Counted from the first letter of the stretch, positions 18,894 to 28,366 are shown. The stretch is DNA of 64,000 nucleotides from Campylobacter concisus (GCF_003049705.1 NZ_PIRF01000002.1:1-64000); one strand, 5' to 3'. Program-made: numbers and translations. The notes: generated by a model not told the origin, from the letters alone.

Positions 18894-20807
18894 TTGAGCG
18901 AGAACGTGCAAGAAAACGAGAGATTTTTACCGCCAACGCAAATTCAAACTTCTACGCCTTATCTATCGCTTAAAGAGCTAAGCAAACAATATAGCGTGCC
19001 GGTGGAATTTATAGACTTTAAACTCTCAAATATCTTAACTTACTACAAAAATAAAGATAACGTCGAGCCAGTTTTTGTCCCTGAAGAAAATTTAAGCTTT
19101 TTTGATGACAACACATTTTATCTTGACGAGACGCTAGAGATCGAGCAGGTCTATGATGTGGAATTTTTTGATGTTAGGCTAAATGCTGTGCCAAAGCTTC
19201 CAAAGATAGAAATCGGCGTAAATTCAACAGTTACAAAAGTAGTCGCAAAGGTAAAAGCTACAAAAGATTGTGAATACGAACAGCATTACGAAGATAAACT
19301 TTTTGAATATATCGCCAAACAGCTTATGAAAGCTCAAATTTTAATAGGTATAAGGATTGGCAAACTAAAAGACGAGTTAAAACAAATCGCCTCAGTTGTG
19401 CATGTAAAGGGCGAACTTGATAAAGACTACATACTAAACATAACACAAGGTATAAATCCAAAAAAAGCTACCGATGCAAAGATACTTTACTACTACAAAG
19501 ATAAACTTGATGCGATAAAAGAGGAAGATAAGATTGATTACGCTGATAGAGGTTTTGTTTTTGGCGTGGCACAAGATGAAGTGATAATGGAAGAGAAAAA
19601 GTCTCACGAAGGGCAAAATGGCCGTGATGCGAGAGGCAAATTATTAGCAGTAGAAAAGCCAAAAGAAGATACTGGCAAAGAGATAAGTATAAGCGAAAAT
19701 ATAGAGAGAGTAGAAAATGACGATAGCATAATATATATCGCTAAAAAATCAGGATATGTAGTTGAGAAAAATGGCTCATTTGATATTGAAGAGCGTATAG
19801 AGATAAATGAAGCAAATTTTAAAACAACTGGCTCTATTCAAGCAGGTACTGATACAAATGTGACTTTGGTGGTTAGGGAAACCGATACTATAAAAGATGC
19901 CATCGGCACTGGTATCATCGTGGAGGCTGACGAGATCGAGGTTAAAGGAAATGTCGGTGCAAATGCGATGGTTAAAGCAAATGAAGTAATAATCGGCGGT
20001 CAAACACACCAAAAGGCTAAAATTTATGCAAAGAATGCAAAAATTTCTATCCATATCGGTAAGGTTGAAGCTGAAAATGTCGAGATAGATAGGCTAGAAG
20101 GCGGAAACGTCGTAGCAAAAAGAGTTAAGATAAATAGCGTCGTTGGTGGCTCTATAACTGCTCAAAATATCCAAATAAATACGCTTGGCTCAAACTGCAC
20201 TATCACAGCTTCACACTTAATAGACGTAAGATATCTAAGGGGCACTGACAATAAATTTATAATCGATACTAGCAAAATGCCTGAAAGTGCTGAGGCTACG
20301 CAAGAGCAATTAAATAAGATCGAATATACAAAAGCAGAGCTTGCCTCACTTCTAAAAAATATTGAAACAAAGAAAAATGTCATAAATGAAAATAAAGACT
20401 CGATTTATACCATAAAAGCAAAGGTAGAAGAGCTCTCAAAAGCTAAAGTGATACCGCCAGTTACCTTTATGAAAAAGCTAAAAGAGTATCAAGGTCTAGT
20501 CAATGAATATAACACTTTGTTAAAAATTTTTAAAGATAAAAAAGAGTTGCTAGCTACTCTAAAAGATGAGCTTGAGATCATGCAAAATGGAATATTTTCT
20601 GCAAAAGTGATAAATAGAGGCAACTGGGTTGAACTAAATGAGATTAGATTTGTTATCGTTGATCCTCCACAAAATGTCACTTATATCTCAAAACAAAATG
20701 AAACCGCTCATGCTATTACTTTGGAGAAGATCTGCGATGGCGATGAGGCTGAGTATAAGATCAAAAAGTCAAATAAATTAGAAGACTACACAGATACAAA
20801 TTTTTAA
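18894..20807 (+). CDS. DUF342/FapA-like beta-helix and coiled-coil protein
   Basis: 637 residues from a TTG start. The centre (about residues 300-470) is a run of short repeating strands such as GTGIIVEADEIEVKGNVGA, AKIYAKNAKISIHIG and GGNVVAKRVKINSVVG, the right-handed beta-helix of DUF342/FapA proteins. Residues about 475-570 form a coiled coil, followed by a small beta domain. There is no signal peptide. FapA homologues are linked to flagellar assembly or polar localisation in other bacteria; here it heads the ruvA-ddlA operon 14 bases ahead, so the role is open. It is transcribed away from murJ. Confidence 0.7.
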   Translation: MSENVQENERFLPPTQIQTSTPYLSLKELSKQYSVPVEFIDFKLSNILTYYKNKDNVEPVFVPEENLSFFDDNTFYLDETLEIEQVYDVEFFDVRLNAVPKLPKIEIGVNSTVTKVVAKVKATKDCEYEQHYEDKLFEYIAKQLMKAQILIGIRIGKLKDELKQIASVVHVKGELDKDYILNITQGINPKKATDAKILYYYKDKLDAIKEEDKIDYADRGFVFGVAQDEVIMEEKKSHEGQNGRDARGKLLAVEKPKEDTGKEISISENIERVENDDSIIYIAKKSGYVVEKNGSFDIEERIEINEANFKTTGSIQAGTDTNVTLVVRETDTIKDAIGTGIIVEADEIEVKGNVGANAMVKANEVIIGGQTHQKAKIYAKNAKISIHIGKVEAENVEIDRLEGGNVVAKRVKINSVVGGSITAQNIQINTLGSNCTITASHLIDVRYLRGTDNKFIIDTSKMPESAEATQEQLNKIEYTKAELASLLKNIETKKNVINENKDSIYTIKAKVEELSKAKVIPPVTFMKKLKEYQGLVNEYNTLLKIFKDKKELLATLKDELEIMQNGIFSAKVINRGNWVELNEIRFVIVDPPQNVTYISKQNETAHAITLEKICDGDEAEYKIKKSNKLEDYTDTNF

Positions 20808-20821
20808 TAATAAAAGGTTAA

Positions 20822-21379
20822 ATGATGATAAAAGCGATCGAAGGTATCGTCAGCAGAAAAGATCCCGCATTTGTGATACTTAAAACAAATAGCGGCGTAA
20901 GCTATGGAATTTTTATCTCGCTTTTTTGCTCGGCCAAGCTTAGCAAGGGCGAAAAAGTCGAGCTTGCCATAACACAGATCATAAGAGAGGATGCAAATTT
21001 ACTCTACGGCTTTTTAGACGCAAACGAGCAAAAGATGTTTGAGATGCTTATAAAGCTAAATGGCATCGGAGCTAGCACGGCTATGGCAGTTTGCTCAAGT
21101 CTTAGCTCGCAAGCATTTACAAATGCCATAATAAGCGGCGATGCTGACACTTTTAAAAGCGTGCCAGGCATCGGACCAAAGACGGCTAGACGCATAATAG
21201 CCGAGCTAAGCGACGCAAAACTTATAAGTGATGAGAGCGTGCCAAGCTACCAAAATGAGGCACTTTTGGCACTTGAGGCGCTTGGCTTTAAACGTGAGAA
21301 GATAGTGAAAATTTTGCCTGAGTGCAAGAGTGAAAATACGAGCGATCTTATAAAAGAAGCATTAAAAAAATTAGGATAA
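20822..21379 (+). CDS. ruvA: Holliday junction helicase subunit RuvA
   Basis: 185 residues (two ATGs in tandem at 20822 and 20825). The N-terminal OB fold is followed by helix-hairpin-helix motifs [15 protein letters not shown] and [16 protein letters not shown], and a small C-terminal domain ([12 protein letters not shown]) that contacts RuvB. It binds four-way junctions during recombination repair. AAAAGGTTA precedes the start. Confidence 0.97.
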   Translation: MMIKAIEGIVSRKDPAFVILKTNSGVSYGIFISLFCSAKLSKGEKVELAITQIIREDANLLYGFLDANEQKMFEMLIKLNGIGASTAMAVCSSLSSQAFTNAIISGDADTFKSVPGIGPKTARRIIAELSDAKLISDESVPSYQNEALLALEALGFKREKIVKILPECKSENTSDLIKEALKKLG

Positions 21380-21390
21380 GGATTAAAAAG

Positions 21391-22431
21391 ATGAATTTAG
21401 GTGTGGTATTTGGAGCAAAGAGCTATGAACATGAGATAAGCATAGTTAGTGCGATAGTTTTAAAAAATGTCCTAAAACAAGAGCTAAAATTTATATTTTG
21501 CGACACAAATAGAGATTTTTATCTTATTGAGCAAAAAGATATGAGAGCAAATTTCTTTAGCTCTGGTAAATACAAAAATTCAAAAAAGCTCATTTTGTCT
21601 AAGGGTGGATTTTTCATACACTCTCTCTTTGGCGATAAAAAAGTAGAGTGCGATGTTATTGTAAATTTGATCCACGGCATGGACGGTGAAGATGGCAAGA
21701 TAGCGGCACTTTTTGACTTTTACGGCATAAAATATATAGGTCCAAGGCTTGAAGCAAGCGCACTTAGCTACAACAAAGAGCTTACTAAATTTCTAGCGCA
21801 AAAAGCTGGTGTAAAGATGCTTGATTATGAGATGCTAACTCGTGAGAGCCAGCCAAAATTTCACTATCCTATTATCTTAAAGCCAGCAAGACTTGGAAGT
21901 AGCATCGGCGTAAATATAGTGCATGACGCCAGCGAACTAGCTTATGCAAAAGACGTAGCATTTGAGTTTGACAAGGATGTGCTTGTCGAGCCTTTTATAA
22001 AGGGAGTAAAAGAGTACAACCTTGCAGGCTGTAAGATAGATGGAAAGATAAAATTTTCTATCATCGAAGAGCCAAAAAAGAAAGAATTTCTTGACTACGA
22101 GCAAAAATATCTTAGCTTTTCAAATGAAAACAAGGTAAAAGAGGCTGAAATTTCTGAAGAGCTAAAGCAAAAGCTTAAATTTAACTTTTCAAAAATTTAT
22201 GATTGTGGATTTGACGGAGCGATCATTAGATGCGACTTTTTTGTGATAGATGATGAGGTCTATCTAAATGAGATAAATCCAAATCCAGGAAGCCTTGCAA
22301 ACTATCTATTTGAGGATTTTGAGAGTACTTTAAATGCTCTTGCAAACTCACTTCCAAGAGAGCGTAATATAAAGATCGATTATAGCTTCATAAACTCGAT
22401 CACTTCAGTAAAAGGTCGCGGGAAAATTTAG
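21391..22431 (+). CDS. ddlA: D-alanine--D-alanine ligase
   Basis: 346 residues. [17 protein letters not shown] is the N-terminal motif; [18 protein letters not shown] holds the ATP-grasp loop and the magnesium site is [11 protein letters not shown]. It makes D-Ala-D-Ala for the peptidoglycan stem, used two genes later by MurF. The order ruvA-ddlA-(small gene)-hydrolase-murF is shared with C. jejuni. Confidence 0.96.
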   Translation: MNLGVVFGAKSYEHEISIVSAIVLKNVLKQELKFIFCDTNRDFYLIEQKDMRANFFSSGKYKNSKKLILSKGGFFIHSLFGDKKVECDVIVNLIHGMDGEDGKIAALFDFYGIKYIGPRLEASALSYNKELTKFLAQKAGVKMLDYEMLTRESQPKFHYPIILKPARLGSSIGVNIVHDASELAYAKDVAFEFDKDVLVEPFIKGVKEYNLAGCKIDGKIKFSIIEEPKKKEFLDYEQKYLSFSNENKVKEAEISEELKQKLKFNFSKIYDCGFDGAIIRCDFFVIDDEVYLNEINPNPGSLANYLFEDFESTLNALANSLPRERNIKIDYSFINSITSVKGRGKI

Positions 22432-22463
22432 ACCATTTAGTAGATTATAAAGTAGTTTGTGAT

Positions 22464-22477
22464 ATTTTACGTAAAAT
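22464..22477. promoter_or_regulatory. 14-bp palindrome before the Phd-type antitoxin gene
   Basis: ATTTTACGTAAAAT is a perfect palindrome 18 bases ahead of the antitoxin ATG, flanked by TTTGTG and CACAAA in inverted order. Phd/YefM antitoxins bind palindromes in their own promoters, so it is a natural autoregulatory operator. It contains a TAAAAT that could be a -10. Confidence 0.5.
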
Positions 22478-22495
22478 TTTACACAAAGAGCGACA

Positions 22496-22726
22496 ATGGT
22501 AACTTTTACAAAAGATGAAATTTATACGGCAACTGAGGTGGTTAGAAATTTTAGCTCTGTCCTTTCTCGTGTGGGAGCTAGCGAGCTAAAGCGCGCTGTC
22601 ATCGTTAAAAATAATAAATTTGAAGCGGTGCTTTTAAATATGGAAGAGTATGAGCGCCTTTGCGAAGCAGTGAGCGTGCTTGAGAGTATTTATACTGCAA
22701 AAAAAAGAGAGAACGATGGCGAGTAG
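22496..22726 (+). CDS. Orphan Phd/YefM-family antitoxin-like protein
   Basis: 76 residues. The start has YTATEVVRNFSSVLSRV followed by VIVKNNKFEAVLLNMEEYERL, the Phd/YefM DNA-binding fold. No Doc, YoeB or RelE toxin follows; the next gene, overlapping by 11 bases, is an alpha/beta hydrolase. The C-terminal toxin-neutralising tail is short. With a palindrome upstream it may now act only as a transcription factor for the cell-wall genes downstream. The ribosome site is weak (AAAGAG). Confidence 0.8.
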   Translation: MVTFTKDEIYTATEVVRNFSSVLSRVGASELKRAVIVKNNKFEAVLLNMEEYERLCEAVSVLESIYTAKKRENDGE

Positions 22727-23498
22727 GGCGGTAAAATACGGCTCAGACGAGTATGAGATCAGCTACGAAGTAGTAAATCCAAAATGTAAAAAAATAGTGC
22801 TTTTCTTGCACGGCTGGGGCGCTAATAAAGAGATAATGAAAAAAGCTTTTGGCTCATATTTGAGCGAGCTGTGCCACGTTTATATCGATATGCCAGGCTT
22901 TGGTAAAAGCTCAATTACTGATCCTTTAAAAACAAGCGATTATGCAAAAATTGTTGAAAATTTCTGTGATGAGCTTGGCATAAAGCCAGATATCATCGTA
23001 GGTCATAGCTTTGGTGGCAAGGTCGCAACGCTTCTAAAACCGCCACATCTTGTGCTTTTAAGCTCAGCCGGTATAGTTGTTAAAAAGCCATTTATCGTGC
23101 GCGCAAAGATCACTATTTTTAAAATTTTTAAGCTTTTTGGATTTGGAAAATTTTATAAACTCTTTGCCACAAAAGATGTAAGCGGTATGAGTAGAGTGAT
23201 GTATGAGACCCTAAAAAACGTCGTTGATGAGGATTTTACAAAGCATTTTGCCAGCTTTAGTGGCAAAGCTTTGATATTTTGGGGCGAAAATGATAAGGCA
23301 ACGCCCATAACAAGCGGGGAGAGTATACATAAGCTCATAAAAAATAGTTCATTTTTTCCGCTTAGTGGTGATCATTTTTTCTTTTTACTTCACGCTAAAT
23401 TTATAAGTGACGAGATAGAAAAAGGGATAAATTTTGAGCCAAATGAAGCAAAAAATGTTGTACTTGACGATGAGAGCGGTATTGAGGAGATAAGATGA
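22716..23498 (+). CDS. Alpha/beta hydrolase
   Basis: 260 residues from the ATG at 22716; the open frame extends to 22680 but AGAGAG lies just before the inner ATG. The fold shows LFLHGWGANKE (oxyanion strand), VGHSFGGKVA (nucleophile elbow, Ser in GHSFGG), WGENDKATP (acid) and GDHFFF (His), so the triad looks complete. There is no signal peptide. It sits between the antitoxin and murF and overlaps murF by 4 bases; an esterase or thioesterase role related to the envelope is possible but unproven. Confidence 0.85.
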   Translation: MASRAVKYGSDEYEISYEVVNPKCKKIVLFLHGWGANKEIMKKAFGSYLSELCHVYIDMPGFGKSSITDPLKTSDYAKIVENFCDELGIKPDIIVGHSFGGKVATLLKPPHLVLLSSAGIVVKKPFIVRAKITIFKIFKLFGFGKFYKLFATKDVSGMSRVMYETLKNVVDEDFTKHFASFSGKALIFWGENDKATPITSGESIHKLIKNSSFFPLSGDHFFFLLHAKFISDEIEKGINFEPNEAKNVVLDDESGIEEIR

Positions 23499-24919
23499 AT
23501 ATATTTTTAAGCATAAGCACAGTTTTGTTCATCTTTGCGCTCGCTTTTTATGTGATTACTTGCTTTCAGTGGTTTTCATATAGGCCTGAGCGCGTACTCT
23601 TTCACTTCACAAAGCCTGCTTGGCACGTCCTTTTCTTCATCGTGCCTTTGGTGCTATTTTACATGACTGGCAAGTGGTTTTTTATCTATTTTTACTTTGC
23701 ACTTTTGCCAGCTCTTTATCTTTGGCACAAAAAGCTTGATAAAAAGCTAGTAATTACTGGCAGGATCAAGCACTTTTTTGTAATCCTTACTTGCGCTATT
23801 ATCTTAAACTACGCTCTAAATTTCATCATTCACAAGGCGTTTTTGGCTCCGATGCCACTTTTTGTCTTGGTTGTGAGCCTATTTTTTAGTGAAATTTTAG
23901 AAAAGATAAAATTTCAAGGCTTTAAAAACAAGGCACTTAAAAAACTGGGTGCAAATAAAGATCTAAAAATCATCTTGATCACAGCAAGCTACGGCAAAAC
24001 TAGTATCAAAAATTTCTTATTTGAAATTTTAAAAGATAGCTTCGTCTGCTATAAAACACCACGCAGTGTAAATACAATGGCTGGCATAATTAAAGACATC
24101 AATGAAAATTTAAGCGAGCAAACGCAAATTTACATCGCAGAAGCAGGTGCTAGGCTAAAGGGCGACATCCTAGAGATCACAAAATTTCTAAACCCGCAAA
24201 TCGTCATCGTTGGCGAGATCGGCGCACAGCACATTGAGTATTTTAAAACGCTTGATAATATCCGCTCTACCAAGCTTGAAGCACTTCAAAGCGCTCGTTT
24301 GCAAATGGCATTTTTACATAGCTCGACAAAGAAAGAGCCAAGCCAAAATTTAGAAATTTACGATGAAAGTCTAAAAGATATAAATGCAAATTTAGATGGA
24401 ATTTCATTTATGCTTGATGACAAGAGTTACGCTTCGCCGCTGCTTTGTAAATTTAATGCTACAAATTTAGCCGTTTGTATAAAGGTGGCAAAATACCTAA
24501 AAATGAGCGATGAGGCGGTAGATAGAGCGCTATCTAAGATGAAAAACGTCGAGCACCGCCTAAGCAAGATCGAGGCTGGCGGTAAGTTGATAATTGACGA
24601 TAGTTTTAATGGGAATTTCTCAGGCATGAGCGCAAGCTACGAGCTAGTAAGCACCTATGCTGGCAGAAAAGTGCTGCTAACACCTGGTATCGTAGAAAGT
24701 GATGCGGAGCAAAATGCAAGTTTAGCCAAGGTGATAAATGAAATTTTCGATCTTGTCATCATTACAAGCTCACTAAACGCCGAAGTTTTGCTAAAACACA
24801 TCATAAAGCCAAAGATCATCATCTTAAAGGATAAAAATAAAATGCAAGAAATTCTAGCTCAAAATACGCGTGCTGGCGATCTCATACTATTTTCAAACGA
24901 TGCACCGAGCTTTATATGA
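23495..24919 (+). CDS. murF: MurF-type ligase with an N-terminal membrane domain
   Basis: 474 residues. The first 135 or so residues form about five hydrophobic segments instead of the usual soluble UDP-binding domain. A Mur ligase ATPase domain follows: ITASYGKTSIKNF (P-loop, residues 161-173), TQIYIAEAGARLKGDI, IVGEIGAQHIEYF, and the C-terminal ligase region with VEHRLSKIEAGGKLIIDDSFNGN. It should add D-Ala-D-Ala to UDP-MurNAc-tripeptide; the membrane fusion would hold it near MraY and MurJ. It is coupled by ATGA to the next gene. The catalytic role is inferred from family and context. Confidence 0.85.
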   Translation: MNIFLSISTVLFIFALAFYVITCFQWFSYRPERVLFHFTKPAWHVLFFIVPLVLFYMTGKWFFIYFYFALLPALYLWHKKLDKKLVITGRIKHFFVILTCAIILNYALNFIIHKAFLAPMPLFVLVVSLFFSEILEKIKFQGFKNKALKKLGANKDLKIILITASYGKTSIKNFLFEILKDSFVCYKTPRSVNTMAGIIKDINENLSEQTQIYIAEAGARLKGDILEITKFLNPQIVIVGEIGAQHIEYFKTLDNIRSTKLEALQSARLQMAFLHSSTKKEPSQNLEIYDESLKDINANLDGISFMLDDKSYASPLLCKFNATNLAVCIKVAKYLKMSDEAVDRALSKMKNVEHRLSKIEAGGKLIIDDSFNGNFSGMSASYELVSTYAGRKVLLTPGIVESDAEQNASLAKVINEIFDLVIITSSLNAEVLLKHIIKPKIIILKDKNKMQEILAQNTRAGDLILFSNDAPSFI

Positions 24920-25356
24920 AAAAGATAGTTTTTTTAATCCTAGCTTTAAGTTTAGCATTTAGCTTTGACATCGATGATTATGACAGAGGTATTGAGGCGC
25001 TAAATGCCGGAGATTACGCAACTGCGTATGAAATTTTCTATGATGGCTGTGAGCAAAAAGATGTGCTTTCGTGCGAGGCTTTGGGTGATATGTTTGTAAA
25101 TGAAGAGATAAATGAGCAAATGGATAGTGATCTAAAAAAACACTCAAATATCGAGCTTGGCGTGAGTTATTATATGAAAAGCTGCGACCTTGGCTACCAA
25201 AATGCTTGCGATGATGTGATGAGCTTAAGGGACGATTTAAACATAAGCCTTCCAGCTGGTGTTTATGAAAACGCCAAAGCAAGGTACGATGAGATAAGGC
25301 AAGAAGACGAAAAAGAAGAAGCCTTAAGCGAGCAAAATGCGACTTTGCAAAAATAA
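24916..25356 (+). CDS. Exported Cys-rich Sel1/Hcp-like repeat protein
   Basis: 146 residues with a signal peptide (cleavage near AFSFD). Two Sel1-like helical repeats, each with a Cys pair eight apart (DGCEQKDVLSCEALGD and KSCDLGYQNACDDV), resemble the Hcp family of Helicobacter and Campylobacter, where the cysteines form disulfides. The tail is charged (QEDEKEEALSEQ). It is periplasmic or secreted. It overlaps murF by ATGA, so it is made with the cell-wall genes; function unknown. Confidence 0.75.
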   Translation: MKKIVFLILALSLAFSFDIDDYDRGIEALNAGDYATAYEIFYDGCEQKDVLSCEALGDMFVNEEINEQMDSDLKKHSNIELGVSYYMKSCDLGYQNACDDVMSLRDDLNISLPAGVYENAKARYDEIRQEDEKEEALSEQNATLQK

Positions 25357-25360
25357 ATTC

Positions 25361-25377
25361 TCTAGTTTTAGACTAGA
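25361..25377. terminator. Short convergent hairpin
   Basis: TCTAGT and ACTAGA form a 6-bp stem with a 5-base loop in the 11-base gap between two convergent genes, with T-rich flanks on both sides. It overlaps the stop of the minus-strand gene. A weak bidirectional terminator. Confidence 0.35.
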
Positions 25378-26381
25378 TTTACTTTTAGCGTATGCTCTTT
25401 TAGGCTTCCTGGAATTTTGCCATTTTCAAGCTCGATCAGTTCGCTAACTCTTAAAATATAAAAATCCTGCAAACTTCTGTTTGTAAATTTTTCAAGCTTT
25501 TTTGAAAGCGTGTCAAATATATAAAACTCAGCCTCATTGCTAGCTAGTAAAAAATCAGCCCCACTATCAAACGCATTAAAAATAATCTTACTTGCAAGTG
25601 CAAATGCAAGCTTTTCGTTTACTTTTAAAAGTTCAAATCCACAAGGAATTTTGATGTTTAGATTTATAAAATTTGCTCTAAATTTATCTAAATTTACAGG
25701 GATTTTATCGCTTACGGCTATTTTGAACTCTTTAAATTTATCCAAGCTCTTTATCTTTTCAAGCTCATTTTTTGAGGTTTCATTCTCTTTTATCTCTAAA
25801 ATTTCTTTAAAAAACCTAATCGCTTCGTTATAAATTTCGCTTCCACCAAAGATAAAATCATTAATCTTGTAAGCTATCAAAATACCATTTTCATTGTTGA
25901 TAAGCCTCATGATCTCATCATTTTTTTCTTTCTTATAAAGATGTTGAGCCAGTATGATAGCAGCTGCACCTATAAAATTTGGCTCATAGTCTCTCACAAA
26001 ATCAGCATAAAAATATGGCTTTAAGCTTGCATAAAATTCTTTGTCTGCTTGATCGCAAAATTTATCAAATGGCTTAAATTTCTCCCAAAAGTCATCATCG
26101 TTTATCTCAAGATCTAAAACCGCTCTTTTTTCATCAAGTGGCGAAATCACAAGCTCGTCTGCAATTTTTTTATATAAATTTACTAATGGTTCAGCAGTGC
26201 TCACTACGACATCATTTACTTTCACAAAGCCAGTTATTGGCTGAAAATAGGGATCAATTTTTTTAACATGCAAAAATAGCTCGTCAAGGTTTGTGTAATC
26301 TAAAATTTCTAAAAAATATGGTTTAAAATACGACAAAATATCCTTTTTTGCATTAAATCTAAAAATTTCTATTTTTTGCAT
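25368..26381 (-). CDS. Conserved hypothetical protein of epsilonproteobacterial type
   Basis: 337 residues, not recognised with confidence. The N-terminus (EIFRFNAKKDILSYFKPYFLE) looks like a small ferredoxin-like or ubiquitin-like domain; then KVNDVVVSTAEPLVNLY, and a mixed alpha/beta region with several Asp-rich turns (LDLEINDDDFWEKF). Three cysteines are scattered (FCDQ, IPCG and none paired), so no metal cluster is obvious. No signal peptide or TM segments. The product resembles proteins conserved across Campylobacter without known role. A ribosome site AAAGGAGCC lies before the ATG. Confidence 0.6.
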   Translation of the reverse strand: MQKIEIFRFNAKKDILSYFKPYFLEILDYTNLDELFLHVKKIDPYFQPITGFVKVNDVVVSTAEPLVNLYKKIADELVISPLDEKRAVLDLEINDDDFWEKFKPFDKFCDQADKEFYASLKPYFYADFVRDYEPNFIGAAAIILAQHLYKKEKNDEIMRLINNENGILIAYKINDFIFGGSEIYNEAIRFFKEILEIKENETSKNELEKIKSLDKFKEFKIAVSDKIPVNLDKFRANFINLNIKIPCGFELLKVNEKLAFALASKIIFNAFDSGADFLLASNEAEFYIFDTLSKKLEKFTNRSLQDFYILRVSELIELENGKIPGSLKEHTLKVNLV

Positions 26382-26430
26382 TTGGCTCCTTTTTTGGCTT
26401 ATTTTATCCTAAAATTAAAAGGAGTTTCAT

Positions 26431-26436
26431 TATAAT
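26431..26436 (+). promoter_or_regulatory. -10 element directly upstream of thiL
   Basis: A perfect TATAAT ends only 6 bases before the thiL ATG, so a normal start site would fall on or beside the A of the ATG, giving a leaderless message. The only Shine-Dalgarno-like AGGAG (26420-26424) lies upstream of the -10 and would not be transcribed from this promoter. Confidence 0.55.
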
Positions 26437-26442
26437 GGCCCG

Positions 26443-27264
26443 ATGGATAAAGAAAATTTCACGATTGAATGCTTTGGTAACGCTTATATTGGCGATGATG
26501 CGGCCGTGCTTGGCAAGCAGGTCTTTAGCAAGGATATTTTTGCTGAAAATTCGCACTTTAAGCATGGCTGGCTAAGCCTTGAAGAGATCGGCTATAAGGC
26601 GATGATCGTAAATTTTTCAGATACGATCGTGATGAATGCTAGGCCAAAATTTGTGCTTCTTGGACTTAGCTTGCCAAAGAATTTTTCGCCGCAGCAAATT
26701 AAAGAGCTAAGTGGCGGCATAAACAGAGCTTGCGAAGAGTTTGGCGTAAAGATAATCGGTGGCGACACGATAAGTAGTAAAATTTTAAATATAAGTGTTA
26801 GTGTAATTGGCGAGCTAAATGGTAAAGCTGTGATTAGAAAAAATGCTAGATTTGGCGATCTGGTGGCATTTACAGGCGAGCTTGGAGGTAGTCAAAAGGG
26901 GCTAAATTCACTTCTTAGGCTTGGCCAAATTTCAAAAAACTCACGGTTTAAAAAGCCTATCTTAAGAGATAAATTTTTTTACGAAGCAGCTCATCTTATA
27001 AACTCCGCTATGGATATCTCAGATGGACTAAATGCTGATCTTGTTAGGCTTTTAAAAGCTAGCAAAAAGGGCGCTAAATTTACAAAAAAACTAAGCAGAT
27101 CCGAGCTTAGTAGCGGCGAGGAGTACGAGGTTTTATTTACCTTTAGTCCTAAAAATTTAAATGCTATTAAAAGGATTGCCGCAAAAACTAGGACAAAGAT
27201 TAGTATCTTTGCAAAAATTTCACACAAAAGGTTAAGACAAAATGCAAGAAGCCACCACTTTTAA
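26443..27264 (+). CDS. thiL: Thiamine-monophosphate kinase
   Basis: 273 residues, shorter than the usual 320. GDDAAVL near residue 18 is the metal-binding start of the AIR-synthase-like fold; [21 protein letters not shown] and [12 protein letters not shown] are family motifs. It phosphorylates TMP to thiamine diphosphate. The C-terminus is basic and overlaps the truD start by 23 bases. The N-terminus is trimmed compared with E. coli but begins with the conserved acidic lead. Confidence 0.92.
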   Translation: MDKENFTIECFGNAYIGDDAAVLGKQVFSKDIFAENSHFKHGWLSLEEIGYKAMIVNFSDTIVMNARPKFVLLGLSLPKNFSPQQIKELSGGINRACEEFGVKIIGGDTISSKILNISVSVIGELNGKAVIRKNARFGDLVAFTGELGGSQKGLNSLLRLGQISKNSRFKKPILRDKFFYEAAHLINSAMDISDGLNADLVRLLKASKKGAKFTKKLSRSELSSGEEYEVLFTFSPKNLNAIKRIAAKTRTKISIFAKISHKRLRQNARSHHF

Positions 27265-28366
27265 GCCACTTTATGCACTCACTCATGCGCCTATCGAGGC
27301 CTACTTTTCTAAAAATTCAGATGATTTTGTCGTGCGCGAAATACCACTTTATGAGTTTAGCGGTGACGGTGAGCACTTAATCGTTGAAATTTCTAAAAAA
27401 GATATGACGACACAAGAGGCCTTGCATGTCTTAAGCGAGGTTACAGGAGCTAAGATGCGTGATTTTGGCTACGCTGGGCTAAAGGACAAGCAAGGCATGA
27501 CGACTCAGTTTATCTCGATGCCACGTAAATTTGAGAGCAATCTAGCAAACTTTAGTCACGAAAAGATGAAAATTTTAAGCCTAAATGTGCATCAAAATAA
27601 GCTTCGCATCGGACATCTAAAGGGAAATAGCTTTTTCATTCGCTTAAAAAAGGTGCTACCAAGTAATGCCAAAAAGCTAGAGCAAGCATTTGTTAGTATC
27701 GATAAAATGGGCTATGCAAACTACTTTGGCTATCAGCGTTTTGGTAAATTTGGCGATAATGCTGAAACTGGACTGGAGCTACTTAAAAACGGGACGATAA
27801 ACGGCAAAAAGAGTAAAAATCCAAAGTTAAACGACTTTTTGATCTCGGCATATCAAAGCGATCTTTTTAACCGTTGGCTTAGCAAACGCGTGGAGATTTC
27901 GAGATTTGCGCAGGATTTTAGCCTCTCTGAGCTAGCTCAAATTTACCCGTATCTGAGCGGCGAAAATTTGAAAAATTTAAAATCGCAAAAGAGATTTTTT
28001 AAGCTAATTGAGGGCGAAGTTTTGGGTCACTATCCGCACGGCAAGTGCTTTTTGTGCGAGGATTTGGACGCAGAGGGCGCGCGCTTTGACGCTAGAGATA
28101 TCACTAGCTGCGGGTTGATCGCGGGCGCGAAGGCGTATGAGGCGCAGGGTGCGGCGAGAATGGTTGAGGATCAAATTTTCGCGCAGGCAAATGAATATAA
28201 ATCTAAAATGACGGGCTCAAGGCGCTTTGCGTGGTGCTATTTGGAGGATACGAGCTACAAATATAACGAGGAAAAAGCGCACTTTACGATAAATTTTACG
28301 CTGCAAAAAGGAAGCTACGCGACTGTTGTGCTAGAAGAAATCTTGCATAAAAATATCTTTGAGTAG
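27242..28366 (+). CDS. truD: tRNA pseudouridine(13) synthase
   Basis: 374 residues. [14 protein letters not shown] contains the catalytic aspartate, preceded by [15 protein letters not shown]; the TRUD domain insert is present. It makes pseudouridine 13 in tRNA-Glu. The last third of the gene (from about 27880) is visibly richer in GC, with many GCG and GGC codons, than the first part and the neighbours, which suggests allele replacement from a related, higher-GC strain or species. The start overlaps thiL. Confidence 0.95.
   Translation: MQEATTFKPLYALTHAPIEAYFSKNSDDFVVREIPLYEFSGDGEHLIVEISKKDMTTQEALHVLSEVTGAKMRDFGYAGLKDKQGMTTQFISMPRKFESNLANFSHEKMKILSLNVHQNKLRIGHLKGNSFFIRLKKVLPSNAKKLEQAFVSIDKMGYANYFGYQRFGKFGDNAETGLELLKNGTINGKKSKNPKLNDFLISAYQSDLFNRWLSKRVEISRFAQDFSLSELAQIYPYLSGENLKNLKSQKRFFKLIEGEVLGHYPHGKCFLCEDLDAEGARFDARDITSCGLIAGAKAYEAQGAARMVEDQIFAQANEYKSKMTGSRRFAWCYLEDTSYKYNEEKAHFTINFTLQKGSYATVVLEEILHKNIFE

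Noticed and set aside
22680..22726. Alpha/beta hydrolase as toxin partner of the Phd-like antitoxin
   Set aside because: It has a full Ser-Asp-His hydrolase triad and no similarity to Doc, RelE or YoeB; overlap is better explained by operon packing.
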